From Trematomus loennbergii (lineage: Eukaryota > Chordata > Actinopteri > Perciformes > Nototheniidae): a DNA stretch of 64,000 bases. The DNA is taken from the NCBI GenBank assembly GCA_012861695.1, contig JAAOOA010000028.1:7356470-7420469 (forward strand), given 5' to 3'. Below are positions 1 to 12,400 of the stretch, piece by piece. The position numbers and the translations under genes are program-made. Below the pieces are notes generated by a model, which made no database searches, was not told where the DNA came from, and saw nothing but the letters and a program-made list of their open reading frames with translations. How positions within the stretch are numbered: the stretch's first letter is position 1; each line of letters begins with the position of its first letter.

Positions 1-27
1 TTTCCTGGAGGATATGTACCCGACTAT
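1..27 (-). CDS. Possible start of the asic C-terminal tail exon, cut by the window edge
   Basis: After an AG at 28-29, the minus strand reads nine codons, IVGYISSRK, open to the window edge. Exon 8 ends in phase 0, so this would give DYLYE followed by IVGYISSRK. The ASIC3-type tail starts with a V-L-G-Y-F-like stretch rich in Lys/Arg, which this loosely resembles. The pyrimidine tract is weak and only nine codons are visible, so this is a guess. The real exon may lie entirely outside the window. Confidence 0.2.
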
Positions 28-408
28 CTCTTGGAGGGAGCCAACACTTGACATTTTTACATTCCACTTTATTTATGCATGTTACTATTAAGAAATAAGG
101 TGTTTATTCAAGTTATTATTGAGCTTTACAGAAGCTGATGGGCAGATATGTTACCTTGATGGTTCATAGAAGTAGTTTCGTATTTAGTGTTAAACGTAGA
201 CTATTTAATTAAGATTAAAAACAACCAATAACATATATTCAGGATATAGTTGTCCTGGAAATATTTAAAATGATGTTAAAACATAAGTCAATTAACTGTT
301 AAGTGGGTTAGGGTTAGGGTTTAACAGGGTTTTTGTACAAACATTTTTTTTGTACATTAATTATTGTTTACACTTTTATATCTTAATTTCTGAAAATGAT
401 CACTTTAC

Positions 409-488
409 CTCATATAAGTAGTCAAATATTTCCAGTATAGTTAGGACGCTGGCTCCGATGAACAGTCCCATCTGACCTCCAATGTCAC
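409..488 (-). CDS. asic1c: asic exon 8: pore-lining second membrane helix
   Basis: Encodes the second transmembrane segment, beginning [14 protein letters not shown] and ending DYLYE. It contains the Gly-Ala-Ser selectivity-filter triplet that defines ENaC/ASIC channels. The acceptor is ttctag and the donor is GAG/gtaaag. The 80-nt exon completes the split Gly codon from exon 7 and ends in phase 0. In the ASIC family the next exon encodes the intracellular tail. No convincing tail exon is seen to the left, apart from a weak candidate at 1-27. Confidence 0.95.
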
Positions 489-3400
489 CTAGAAGGAGAG
501 ATGAACAGATATGTGAGGGTACAGGGATGAAACAATAGCGTGTGACGGTGTTTCCTATGCACCTTTCACTTCTCATTCAGTATCTTCAGTAATCTCAGAA
601 TTGTCAAAAGTGTCCAACCAGCCCCAACTTCTCCTCAGACACAACCACAGCTGCCCTTGCAAGAGCATCAGATTATGAAAATGTGTTCAGCCTTTTTCAA
701 GAGTTCAAAGAGGAAACCTCAAAGCACCGGGCGTGAACACACGATGTGAAATGTGCGGCGGCGGCGGCCGCTGAGAGCGCTGATACCGAGGTCAACCACA
801 TTTTTCTGTCACAATAAACCGTAAACGGCGAGAATCTTACCGAGGAGCCCGGCAATTTCATAGGCTTTCTTCTGCTCAATCTTCTCGTAATTCAGAGCTT
901 CAAAGAAGATGTCCATTACCAATATATTTTCTCTGGAGAGAGGACAGACAAGATCACACCCAAAGAGTTTATTGCTGTTATTACATTACAGCAAATAGCA
1001 CCTCTCATTTCCTGTGTAACTATCTTTCATTATTGTTACATTGAAGGTGAACGATGGAGACCCAGGTCATGCTATGCCACAATATACCCATCCATTAACA
1101 GAAGAAAAGAGGCTAAGAACTGCTACCGTATAATACTTACCAATATACTGCTCAGTTTTGTTGAATTTCTTAGCCAGATATTTAGCAGATGCCTTACTGG
1201 GGATCTTAACCATGGACAGCTCCTTGCCATAGCGAGTCATGTTGCAGGGGGTCTCACACACACAGTAATCGTTGTCTTTCTCTACCAAAAAGTCTGTGGA
1301 TGATCAAAGTCATTTCAAGATATTGCGAAGAATCAAACAAACCTGCACACAGAGGCTCTCTAAAAATATCCCTGCACACAACTGAAGAAACAACATACGC
1401 TGCCATCGTTCACTTTCCATGAAAGCAAATAATGACTGAAGCTAGAATACAGTGGAGGGAGAAAAAAAAACTCGTAGGGATTTATTTAACATCGACAAGG
1501 CAGAGACACATCACAAATCTTCCTAATGGAATTTTTATACAATCATTTTACTTTATTATGTTTTGCTTCAGCACTGTCTGAGATCAAAGTAATTTCAAAT
1601 TAAAGCTACGGAGGCATTATATTGAAGCTTGAAAAGTCTCATGAAACTGCCGCTGGACACAAAATGATCACACTAATATTTCTTACTTATGCAATAAAGT
1701 GGGGGGGGCTCACCTAAAGCTGGGTCGGCACAGTCTTTGTACTGCTCAGGTGTGCAAACTGTTGAGGTCCCTGTTTGAAATAACAATAATTATACATATG
1801 ATATAAAAAAAACACATTGGGAAGAAGTATTCACAGCTATATTTTTGATTTGGTACGTCTTTCTGAAATCATACCAGGCATGTGAACCATCCTGCAGTTG
1901 CAGTTCTCCAGCAGGTACCGAGTTTCACAGTCAATGCGGCAGGCGGTGATGCTGTACGTGGAGAAGAATTCAGAGTCTATGGGAGTAGACTTGCAATCTC
2001 CCCAAGGCGGAGGGAGGTACTGAAGCTGAAAGAGAAAACAGCACATGTTTTCCCTCAGTATATCAACAGACAGGATTACAACCAAAAACATAATGCAAGC
2101 CCAGTGCAGTGCAGCCGAGGAAATACAAAAGAAGACAACAAGCTGACAAAACCCAACACAAATGTCTCTCACATAAAAAAATAAATACAGAAGCATCACA
2201 ATGTGCACTGCGACAGTATTGGAACAAAATGTCTGTTCAGACCAACTTTATTTCTCACGTATAGCAGCAAACAGGCGTCATGCATTGCGTATCATAACTG
2301 ATGCAGGTCTAGTCCCCGGTAGGAAGCAGAATACCATGGGAATAGAGACAGGCCTAATACAAATCTGTAAAATATGTAGATTCAGACAGGACACCACAAT
2401 TAATAGACAAACCGTACAACCTGAGAACAGAATTCAGAACAATAAACAGTATTTGAATGGACAAATAAATGAATTGTAGCGATTATACAGAGCTTTATAT
2501 CTTATTTTAGGGAACATTTGATGAATTCCTCATGACTAAATGACTCCTCATAAGCATATAAAAGTGTTTTTTTATTGTAAATTAACTATTGAGATTTTCT
2601 ATTTTAAACCCATGAGTTTTTTTTCTAAAGCTACCCCTGGACTGCAGCCTTGTGAATTAAACAATGAAGTGAAGTCAGTGGGCAGTCTCATTAGAGTAGA
2701 TTCTCATTAAAGCAGGTCATTACATTTACGAGTAACTCAGGGAATTCTAAATGAATCCACTAATGAGGAATATCTAATGCCTGAGTTTTAACTTTTTGGT
2801 TCACAGTAACCATTGGACCCATGGTGCTCGTCTCATAGCGGCAGAAATGTGCCCCGTGTGCAGAGCTTACTTAAACACTCTTTTTTTTACCGACATTTAC
2901 CCACCAACAAGACTTTCAGACAGCTTTTAAAGTCTTGTTTACAGCAATTAAATGGTTAGGACTCATTTTCTTGACACAAACAAACCAATTATTTGTGAAG
3001 GCTAGTGCTGCTTGCTTGGAGCAGATAGCTTCTAATTGCAGAGGGAGGTAGCCAACAGTCTAAAGGTTTCTTCCTGACAAAACTTCACAGAGAGATGAGG
3101 CTGCTGTTGTCACATTAACATACACTGTAATTCCCAGTCATCTCCCCCAGCGCTAACAAGGCTAACTCTGACAATCTAATGTTCATTTAGTCAACAGAAA
3201 GTGACAGAGATAGAGTGGTGTTCGCTCAAGGAGTGGACTTAAACTGGCAAACATTATTAAGCCGTTATTGAACTCCATTTCTAGCCCACAGACTCTCATA
3301 ACAGGAGTGTCGGAAAAAAACAAAAAACTATTCCAGAGTCTTCATGGGTAATAAAACCTAATGAATCACATTGTCTGGCCCCTACAGATGATATTAAGTA

Positions 3401-6400
3401 GCGGTCCAGTGGATCGCCCCGATAACATAAAGGCATAACAAGACAAAAAATGCAAACAGAACTCTATATGGTCGAGAGAGGGTAAAGCCAAACAACAGCT
3501 TTGAGGAAGATACAGACTCGGATTAATGGATTCAAGCTGGAATGAAACCCATTAACTGCTTTTTACTGACAGAGAAGACAAGGGGCAACAGACTGTAGAT
3601 GTTGGATGTCATTGCTTCAGCCACACAGAGGGGGACAGATGGATCCATTCCTTGGGGGGGGGGGGGGGGGGCAGCAGATACGCTACCCTCTGCTCTTGGC
3701 TGGAAACAAACGTTTGGAAGCCAGGGGCGACCCCGAAGACCAGCTGATGGAGGAAAGGAGGCTCAGACTGAGTGTGAAGCTGTACCTTTATGCCGGCCTC
3801 ATAGGACATCTCATCTAGGGCGAGGGGGTGAGGGAACACAGCCCATGTCATTATCAGAATAAGGAGGAGGAGCAACAGCAATGTGAGGGACAGGAAGTGA
3901 TCAACCCCTTTCGGACAAGAGAGTAGTAAATAGAATAAAGAGCTAGGACTCCCAGCAGTGCAAGAAAACTTTTCATCATCGGTATAAATTAAAGATACTA
4001 ACGCAGCGCCAGGAGTTTTTATGTCTCTCATCTGGCAGGTTACCACTATTAAAGGTCGCGTCTAAATCATGACTCAGGGATGCGACTGTTGCCGTAGTCA
4101 TGACAGACGTCATACCCATGTTATTATTTTTAGCGGCAACCAAAAGTGTTTAACATTTTTGATTGTTTGGATCCTTTTGGGAGTTTTTCCTTGTAAGTTG
4201 CAGGGGTCTAGGGACTCTACAGTCCATAAAGCCTGCTGAGACCAGCGTAATTGGTGATATTTGGCTATATACACAACATTTGATTGATTTAATCTGATTC
4301 TACACTGGTGGGTTGTCATTTAGTCACTCTATTCTAATATCCACTCGAGCTCGGGCGACCACAGAGTTCAGTTTCAACCATTACATAATTGTGCTATAAA
4401 ATTGCCTCTCAGATCTCACCAGTCATAGCTTCCTATTAAAAATGAAATTCCTCACTGACAGAGGCTTCACAAATGAGACGTCTAGAAATCACAAGTGCTT
4501 TGTCCAGATGTCAGTTATTACACTGAGAGCAGTGTCACTGTACTCGTGTGAGACTGATTGAAATTAATGCTGGCCAGACTTTAATGACAGTCTAATTAAT
4601 TCAGCACATCTTTGAGGTCGTAAACACGTCTTTTAGCTGCCACTGGTGTGGGCGCTCGTGTCAAGATTATAAATGACAATCCATGTACTTTTGTTTTCAG
4701 GAGGAAACTTTGCGATGTGATTAATAGATCAGATTCACTTCTTAGAGACTGCTGAACGATGATACATTTGGAGCACTTGACACTCCTACATAGGTGAAAA
4801 ATAAACATTACACATTCAAATACTGCTTCCCAACAATATCATTTCTCATCTCTGTGGTGTCCAAATGTCTGTTTTAGGGCACCAAACTCAGCCTCAATAA
4901 TCCCATGTTATTCTGCTAAAACAAAACGGTGGAAGGATGTATTTGATCATTTATCTCATGCTCATGAACTGACCAAGACCATTAACTTAAGGAGCAAAAT
5001 CATTTAAATTGGGCTTGATTAGTTTCTCAAGTAATAATTTAGATTTACTGCTGGGGTATCAATTATTTCGAGACTTCACAAGGACTCATGGATATTATAA
5101 TGAACCTGCGGCATAATACAGAAATGCACTTGATCTCAAAGGCAATCCTTGCAAAATCCTGAAATCCTTTGTGGCACGGGCGCCATTTCCTTGTGTCTTA
5201 CAATGAGGGTTTTTCTCCTTGTCAGAGTATATTTCCCTATTCTTTCCCTGTATCCATATGAAAATGAGTGGGGTTAGGCTTGTGTGCTTATTCTAGTGTA
5301 GAAATAAGAGGCATGATTTGAATGTGTTGTCTTGGCAACATAAAAAAAATGCAGTACAGTTTGATTAATTTGGATACGATGTCCATGTGAGCTCAGAGTT
5401 ACGACCTTGAACAACAGCATTCCGATCAATTCAGGCTCAACTGTAGTTATTACTTTTCATCCTTCACGATATTTCAGGGCTAGAATCAAATTTTCTGCAA
5501 AACCCGCTACAGGCTCTTTTGCTTCCTTTGATATTTTGTGCTAAAACTCACATTTGCTAAGTCCTTAAATCCTAGTGCATTTTAAAACATGTGGGTCAGA
5601 TTTCTCATCTAATGCTGCATGCCTTAAGTGTTAATGAATTAGGAACACAAACTAATGATGACAGGTGCTTCTTTTAATAGGTCAATTTAACATCAAAACT
5701 TCAGGATCATTTAAATATTTCTTTCTTAAGAAAAGAAAGTCATGAGAGGTCAGTTATTTAAAGTGAATCTGATTTTGGCTTTGGCTGCCAGATGACCAAT
5801 TTCGCAATCATTTTTAACGTTACCATTAACATTAAGGGTTTTAATTATAAGAAATGATAAGATTAACTAATTATAAGTAATCTTTGCTTGAAACACGTTG
5901 AATTCGTTTAGTTTTTTTTATTAATCAGATCAAAGCTTGTTGATCGTGGCTGTGTGAATTCTGCTCTCTTTAATTGGCCAGTAGACACATTTCATAGCAT
6001 TCGAATAGGCTGTATTGTTTTTTTTCCTCCACAAACTGAAAGCAAGGAAGACATTTCTAGCTGCCAGATATTTGTGTGTAGTGTGATAGTCTCAGATAAG
6101 CCCAGTATGTTTGTTTTCTTAAATCTAATCATTACTAGGTCTTGCTCTACCAATATTCCTTGGCTGCTATAATCCCTAAGTTTGTACCCTGAACCCCTGG
6201 GTGTTTATATAACACCTTAACAGCACATTTCCCACTCAAGGTAAACCAACGATCTGATTTTGCTCCAGGCTCTGAGACACAGAGGTAATGGGCACTGGCT
6301 GGCAAGGATTTGGGGACAAACACAGAATGAAGCGGAGCGGGAAAAGGTTGAGGCCGGAGTGGAGGAGGCTGAACATTAGGTACCAGTTGCTGCTGACATG

Positions 6401-9400
6401 ACACAAAAGTTTGAAAACCAGGGGCCACACCAAATCCCAGTTGGTCAATGAAGGGCGGCTCGTCCTGGCTGTGGATCTGAACCTTGATGCCTGCTTCGTA
6501 GGAGGTCTCATCTGTGGATACAGCACGCCAGAATATATAACAACAAATAAGATAAGAAAACCTGGGAAAATATTGTGATTATGTTATCTTAATAAAGTAA
6601 TACATCCTCCTGTTATATAAATGATTTGTGACGAGAATAGTTTGGATTTTCAGTGTAACCACTCAAGATGGAGGGATTTTCACAAGGATAAAATGTTACC
6701 GTTTACTGTTTTATACTGACCTGTCTCTCCCCAAACAGGCAGGTATTCATCCTGCTGGATGTCCAACATGATCTCCAAGCCGTTCCCCGTGCCGCCTTTT
6801 AACGTGGTCAACAAAGGGTTGCCGTCTTTTCCAGAGTTGAAAGTGTAGCATTTTCCGTAGCGTGTGTAAATCTGTAAAGAAAGAGCAGAGAAAAAGAAGG
6901 AGCGTAAATGAAAAGTTAAAGCCTTTCCACTGTGCTGTGGTAAATTGTGCACCTTTACAAGATGTATTACATGTCAGCCTGTAATTGTGCAGGACAGCTA
7001 ATCATTGCAGAGGCTTTGTGATTATCAGAGAAACAGTACCGACTGGCACCTGGCTCTGAATTGAGGAATGAATGAGCTTTCCTTCGCAGCAGCCGCAGCT
7101 ATCAATCTTCACCCAATGTTACTCCAAATTTCCTCTGAGTATCTTAAGAAAGAATGTACTATATTGCCGTCATTATTGCCGTCAACACCTGAGGTGAATG
7201 TTCTTGGGACACACACACAAACTCTCACATATTTGTGTGTCTTGACTTACCGCTTGATGTGCAATCTTTACAGTACATTGCCTCACACAAAATATCTTTC
7301 AGATCTAATTAAATGACTTGTTTTCAGCTTTTGCTTTAGAGTCACAGTTGACAGATATTTAATGTTTTTCAAGTTTATGGATTTTCACTGTGATTGGAAA
7401 ATTCTCCACCCTCTGCAAAACAAGTTGCAATAAATCTGCATCACGATTGTAAATGTTGACAGTTGAAACTGAACTCTAGAGTTTGGATCAAGACTACGAA
7501 AACTTACAATTCTGAAAATGGCTTAAAGGATTGTGTCAATTCAAGCTAAGTCTATCAGTTTGAGATAAGATTACCACACAGCAGAATTGATTGGTTATGC
7601 AACACTATGAGGAACTTCAATATCTGTTATTCATGCATTTCATGTCATGGTTTTGGATTTATGTTTTCATTTTCCACTTTTTTATTTTTGAAATGTTTTC
7701 CTCCTTGTGTTTGTCTGATCCTACTTCCTGTGTTTGCCTTCCTGTCGTTAGTTTCCCTGGTTTGTCTGATGGATTGTGTTCACCTGTTGCCCTTGTGTTT
7801 CTGCCTCCCCTGCCCAGCTGTGTCTTGTCCTGTGATTACCCTTTTGTGTATTTAGTCTTGTCTTCCCCTGTGCTCCATGTCTGTTTGTCTCTCCTCGTCT
7901 ATGTTACCTGTCCGTCTCTTGATGTCCATGCTCTTGTCCATGCTACCTGTCACGCTCCATGCTTGTTCCTGAGGTTTTCTGTCCTGATCGGTTTTGGTAA
8001 TGTTAAGTTGTTCCTTGTTTTCTGTTGTCATCAGCTTTGGGAAATAAAGCTCGCTTTTTGTTACCTAACCTTTTAGTCCTCTTACTGCATTTGGGTCCTA
8101 TTTTCCCCACCCCTGACAGAAAAATCTGCACCGTTTTAAAGAAAAGAGTTCATCACAAGTTTATCAAAGTTACAACAATATCTGCTTGTTGGTGTTGGTG
8201 GCAAAAAACTTCAACATCAGATTCATCAAGCCAGATTGGATTTTATTTCAAAATGTAACATCACTTCCTGAAAATATAATAAGGGGAATTCAAACCACAT
8301 TTTTTATAAATGGTTATTTTCAGAACTAGGTCATTCTCAGTTTTTCAAACTTCCATCTAAAACCCTCATTGTTGAATTTAAATAGTGATTTGCTAAATTG
8401 AGCCACACTTCCTACATTAATGATCATGGATGTCCAAATATCCTTCCTTAGCAAACAATAATTGGCCGTACAAACACTGTAGCATCCTGACATGATGCTT
8501 TTGTGGCTGTCGAGGTTTTTCTTCACAACACCAGTAGCACTGGATTGTCATCCAATGGTTAATTTTCACTACCCAGTGTGCTGAGGTTGGGGTGATAGGG
8601 CTTCTGGCAAAAATTCAACCAGCATGGCGAAGCTGATCTCCAGAGATAAGAGTCAGTGTTCCACGTCCAGACACAGACAGATGGGCATGCAGCTCAGATA
8701 GATAAGACAGCTTTGGTCCTTTCCCCCTGCTGGCTGTATAATGAGGTCTGCAAGAGTACTGTAACTAGAGACCTCTCTTTAAAGATTCAGATTTAAGTTT
8801 AGATAAAAAGGAGCTTCATTCTGTCACATCGCAGCCACACCATATATCTCTCTCTCTCCAAGCACAAGACAGTTTAAATCCCAATTATGGCTCCATGCAA
8901 TCTGACCGTCATGCTAGAGATTGCAGAGATTCTGCATTGGTATCTGCAAAACAGGGAAGCCAACGTTGACAGCTGACATACTGCAGTGTGCAAGACTTTG
9001 CATTTCAAATATATTCACTGTAGTAGTCATAGTTACAGGTTAGGTTTTTATGACGCTGTATATACTAATATATCTGGTTAAATGAAGATCCAGTGACAGG
9101 TTACTGCTTTAAATCTACCAGTGTGTCCCAGATTTAAATTATTCTCAGTGCTGTAGAAATAAATTAGTCGCTCTGCAGGCGGATTTCTCACTGTAGAAGT
9201 TTCTCTGTTGAGACTTTAATATTTTCTGATGATGTTAAAGGCTGTTTTGAAAGCATTGGAGAAAGAAATATTACTATTGTGAATAGTGTGACAATAGCAA
9301 ACATCATCCAATTCCTCCATGCAGCATACAGTGCTTACTTAAAACGTAATTAACGTTTTCTTTTAGGCTTTGCTGCATTTTCAATACACACTGCACATGC

Positions 9401-12400
9401 CTTCCAGATGTTTAATAAGGGAAGCTACATTTTTAATTTGAACTGATTTACTTGTTTGAATTATTAATGCTCAAATGTTTCTACCTTTCTATTGTTGTCA
9501 CGGGTCGTAAAGCAAAAAGGCGTTAAAGCAACTGTGAGTAAGAATTGCCAGGCAGAGTATAACCAAAGGAGAAACTAAGAAGAGTGTAAAGAAGACAACA
9601 ACGTCCTTGATGATGACATGCCGTGACATTTTCACCACAACATGAAGGAAGCATTTGTTTCCGGGACTGACTTTTGTGGACGTTTAGTTTAATAAAGAAA
9701 ACATCTGTCACGTGTGAGAGGTAAAAACAGTAAAGGCTTGTTTTCAGCTTTGAAGCTCAAAAACACCCTGAGAGATTGAGGGTGGGTCGTCAAATACTTC
9801 CATGAATTATTAATACACCTTGTAAACAACCATTCATATCCACAGCTGACAACCACCATCTTTCTCTCTGTACATACAGTGCTGAAGTTTTTGTAGGTGC
9901 AGGATTCCCCTCTGAACCTGCACTCCAGCAGCATGTCCTCCAGCTGGTGGCCGAGGCGTCCCATCATCTCTGTGGTGTTGGTGCTGAAATCAGGGGGCGG
10001 GGTGTAGTTTTTGAAGTCCAACAGGTTCAGGAGACCCTGTATGTGGCTGTCTCTGAGCAGGGACACGCTCTGCTCCACCACTGTGTGATTGGGGTACATC
10101 AGGTCCATCCAGTAGCCGCTGTGGTACAGGTCATCCTTGGTCAGAGCGGACATGCGGAACACGTTCTTGTTGCAGAAAGTAACAGCTGGGAAGGACATGT
10201 TGTGAGCCCACACCATGTAGATCTTGGTGATGGCAGGGTAGGACATCAGGTAGAGGATCCGATTCCAGGACAAGGTGCACAGCAGACTGATACAAAGGAA
10301 GAAGGCCATGATCCAGATGACTCGCTGCAGTTTCGACTTGTCCGGAAAGAAGATAAACTTCAAACCATGCACTTTGGTTCTCATTATGAAATCCACAGTG
10401 ATCTCTTTCAGTGTTGGTTTAAGTGATCTGGACTTCTTTTGGACAGGAGTCTCTTGGGCATCACTTTCTTTAAGCGGTGGTCCCATGGCGACTGTTTCGG
10501 ATATTGGTGCTTTAACCATAATTGCTTCTGTTAAGGTGGACGCTTCTTTACTAATTGCTGTTTCTTAGATTCCAACCCTACACATGTCCAATTCACACAC
10601 AACCATCTCCAGGTTTAACTATCACGATTTCCAGGTAGCAGCGACTGGAGTCCTGATGTGAAGCTGTCCCACTGTTCACGCTTGAAAATGATTTGCCGAA
10701 AACAAAGGAACTGAGCTCCTTTGGGGAGGTAAAATTGATTTACATAATGATTCCTTTATGGGAAAAACAGCTGAATCAGTCCATTAATAAAAAAACATCA
10801 TGCGTGGCCATCATCAAGAGATAAATGGACGTGATAATGGCAGATGTTAGCGACGGATTCACTCCCAGAGGCAATCACTTTGAAAATTCGGAGAGGCTTA
10901 CCCCTGTTGCTCTGATCTTTTACTCCTCCATCTCCCTCTCCAGTGCCAGACAATACTTGCAGATTCCGGTGGTTTCTCTCTTTGTGCCGTAGCTGCCCAG
11001 AACCCAACTCCTCCCTTTTTACACAGATTGAAGAGATGCTTTTTAGACTGTTGACTTGCAGCCTGCAGAAAGGAGTATAAAGCTTGTTGCCCCCCTACAC
11101 ACTCTCTCTAGAGTCGAATGGAGAATGAGGTGGAGCCAGTGAATGAAATTGTTTTCCTCCGGTGATGAAGTAGACCTCCGATTGTATAGAGAGGCGGGGA
11201 AGTATCAATCAAAGTACACATAATTGTTATAAAGAAACTCTCAAACAGAAAAATATTGGAGAATCTGCAGCTCGCTCCTGGCTCAATACATCTATATAAT
11301 TGATAACTGAGGGGAGCCCGCTAGTTGGATAAAAACACAGAAAAATCCCCTTAAAAATGTGTTCCAGTATGGCACATCCTCGATCCTCTTTTCTGCCAGT
11401 TTCAAATATAATTTCACAAATGCAATGTAATGAGGGCTGACATGCCGCAGCATGCAGATGTGACTCTGACTAAATAAAAGGTGCTTTGCTCCATTTATGT
11501 GAGTCTATAAAAGTATTCTGTTTGGCAGAAGGGTCACATTCGCACTGAGACTATTTTCCATTATGTTAGCTGGAATCTTTTCATTTTATAATGTGACTGT
11601 TGGCTAAGTAAACTGATTACAGCTGTGGTGATCAAATACACATATTCTGAAAAGGAAACATGGAGACAATGTTGGATAACTGTGTGTAATTGAGGTAAAG
11701 GGTCCCCATTTTAAGTTAAGCAATACATTGGACTGTATACATTTGATTGGATTGGCATTTTCAAAACATTTGAATTTATCTGCAGCCAATTTAATAAAAG
11801 ACTAAATCATTTAATTATAACAAAGAGAGAATCATGCAGAACAGTTTTGTCTGTGTTCAAAAGTTGTAACATTAATGAATGTCTGGATACAGAAAAGAGA
11901 AGCCTCATTAACAGCACAGTGCTAACAGTTGTTGTCCCTGCTATCTTTCAGGGCTTTATGGTCAAAAAAAGAAAAACATCTAAATGAATTGCAGGGGTCC
12001 AGCTTCCCTAACAGCTATTGGATTTCATGTTTGCACAACACCTAATTTGTTCTTACTGGAATGCAACACAGCTGCTTGACATTGCTTTCTCTTTAGCCTT
12101 ATGTTCAAAACTTTTTATTTTTAGAAACAACCAGATGGGCTGTGTTTAATTGCACTATTAAAGATTCTCTTTATGTTTGGGAAAGATTCATTCAAAGTAA
12201 ACAAAACGCTGTATTTTGGCATGAGTGTAGATAACTATGTCAGACACAATAACAAAGCAAAACAAAGAAGAGAAAAATACTAATGCTTCATGAGCGCTCC
12301 GCCAGTAACTAACTCCAACAATAAAACCTTATCAGAGTTAAAGCTGACTGCCTGGTTTCTCCACCTATTGGCCAGCTGCATGGACTTCCTTTATTCTTGG

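Noticed and set aside
304..330. Telomere-like GGGTTAGGGTTAGGG
   Set aside because: Only two to three units; too short to mean a telomere or interstitial telomeric array.
3687..3814. Idea that loss of the FVSC cysteine in exon 3' breaks a conserved disulfide
   Set aside because: Counting from the spacing of known ASIC1 disulfide cysteines places the paired residue in WGDC of exon 4, not in FVSC, so the disulfide set is intact.
3815..4613. Search for a duplicated exon 2 between the exon 1b relic and exon 3'
   Set aside because: No trace of the YGKCYTFN or [10 protein letters not shown] segments was found on either strand, so no exon 2' is reported.
7591..8076. 161-codon open frame on the + strand
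   Set aside because: Low-complexity, Val/Leu/Cys/Ser-rich translation of the T-rich probable LTR; no domain.
9947..10426. 159-codon open frame on the + strand
   Set aside because: Antisense shadow of the real asic exon 1b on the minus strand.
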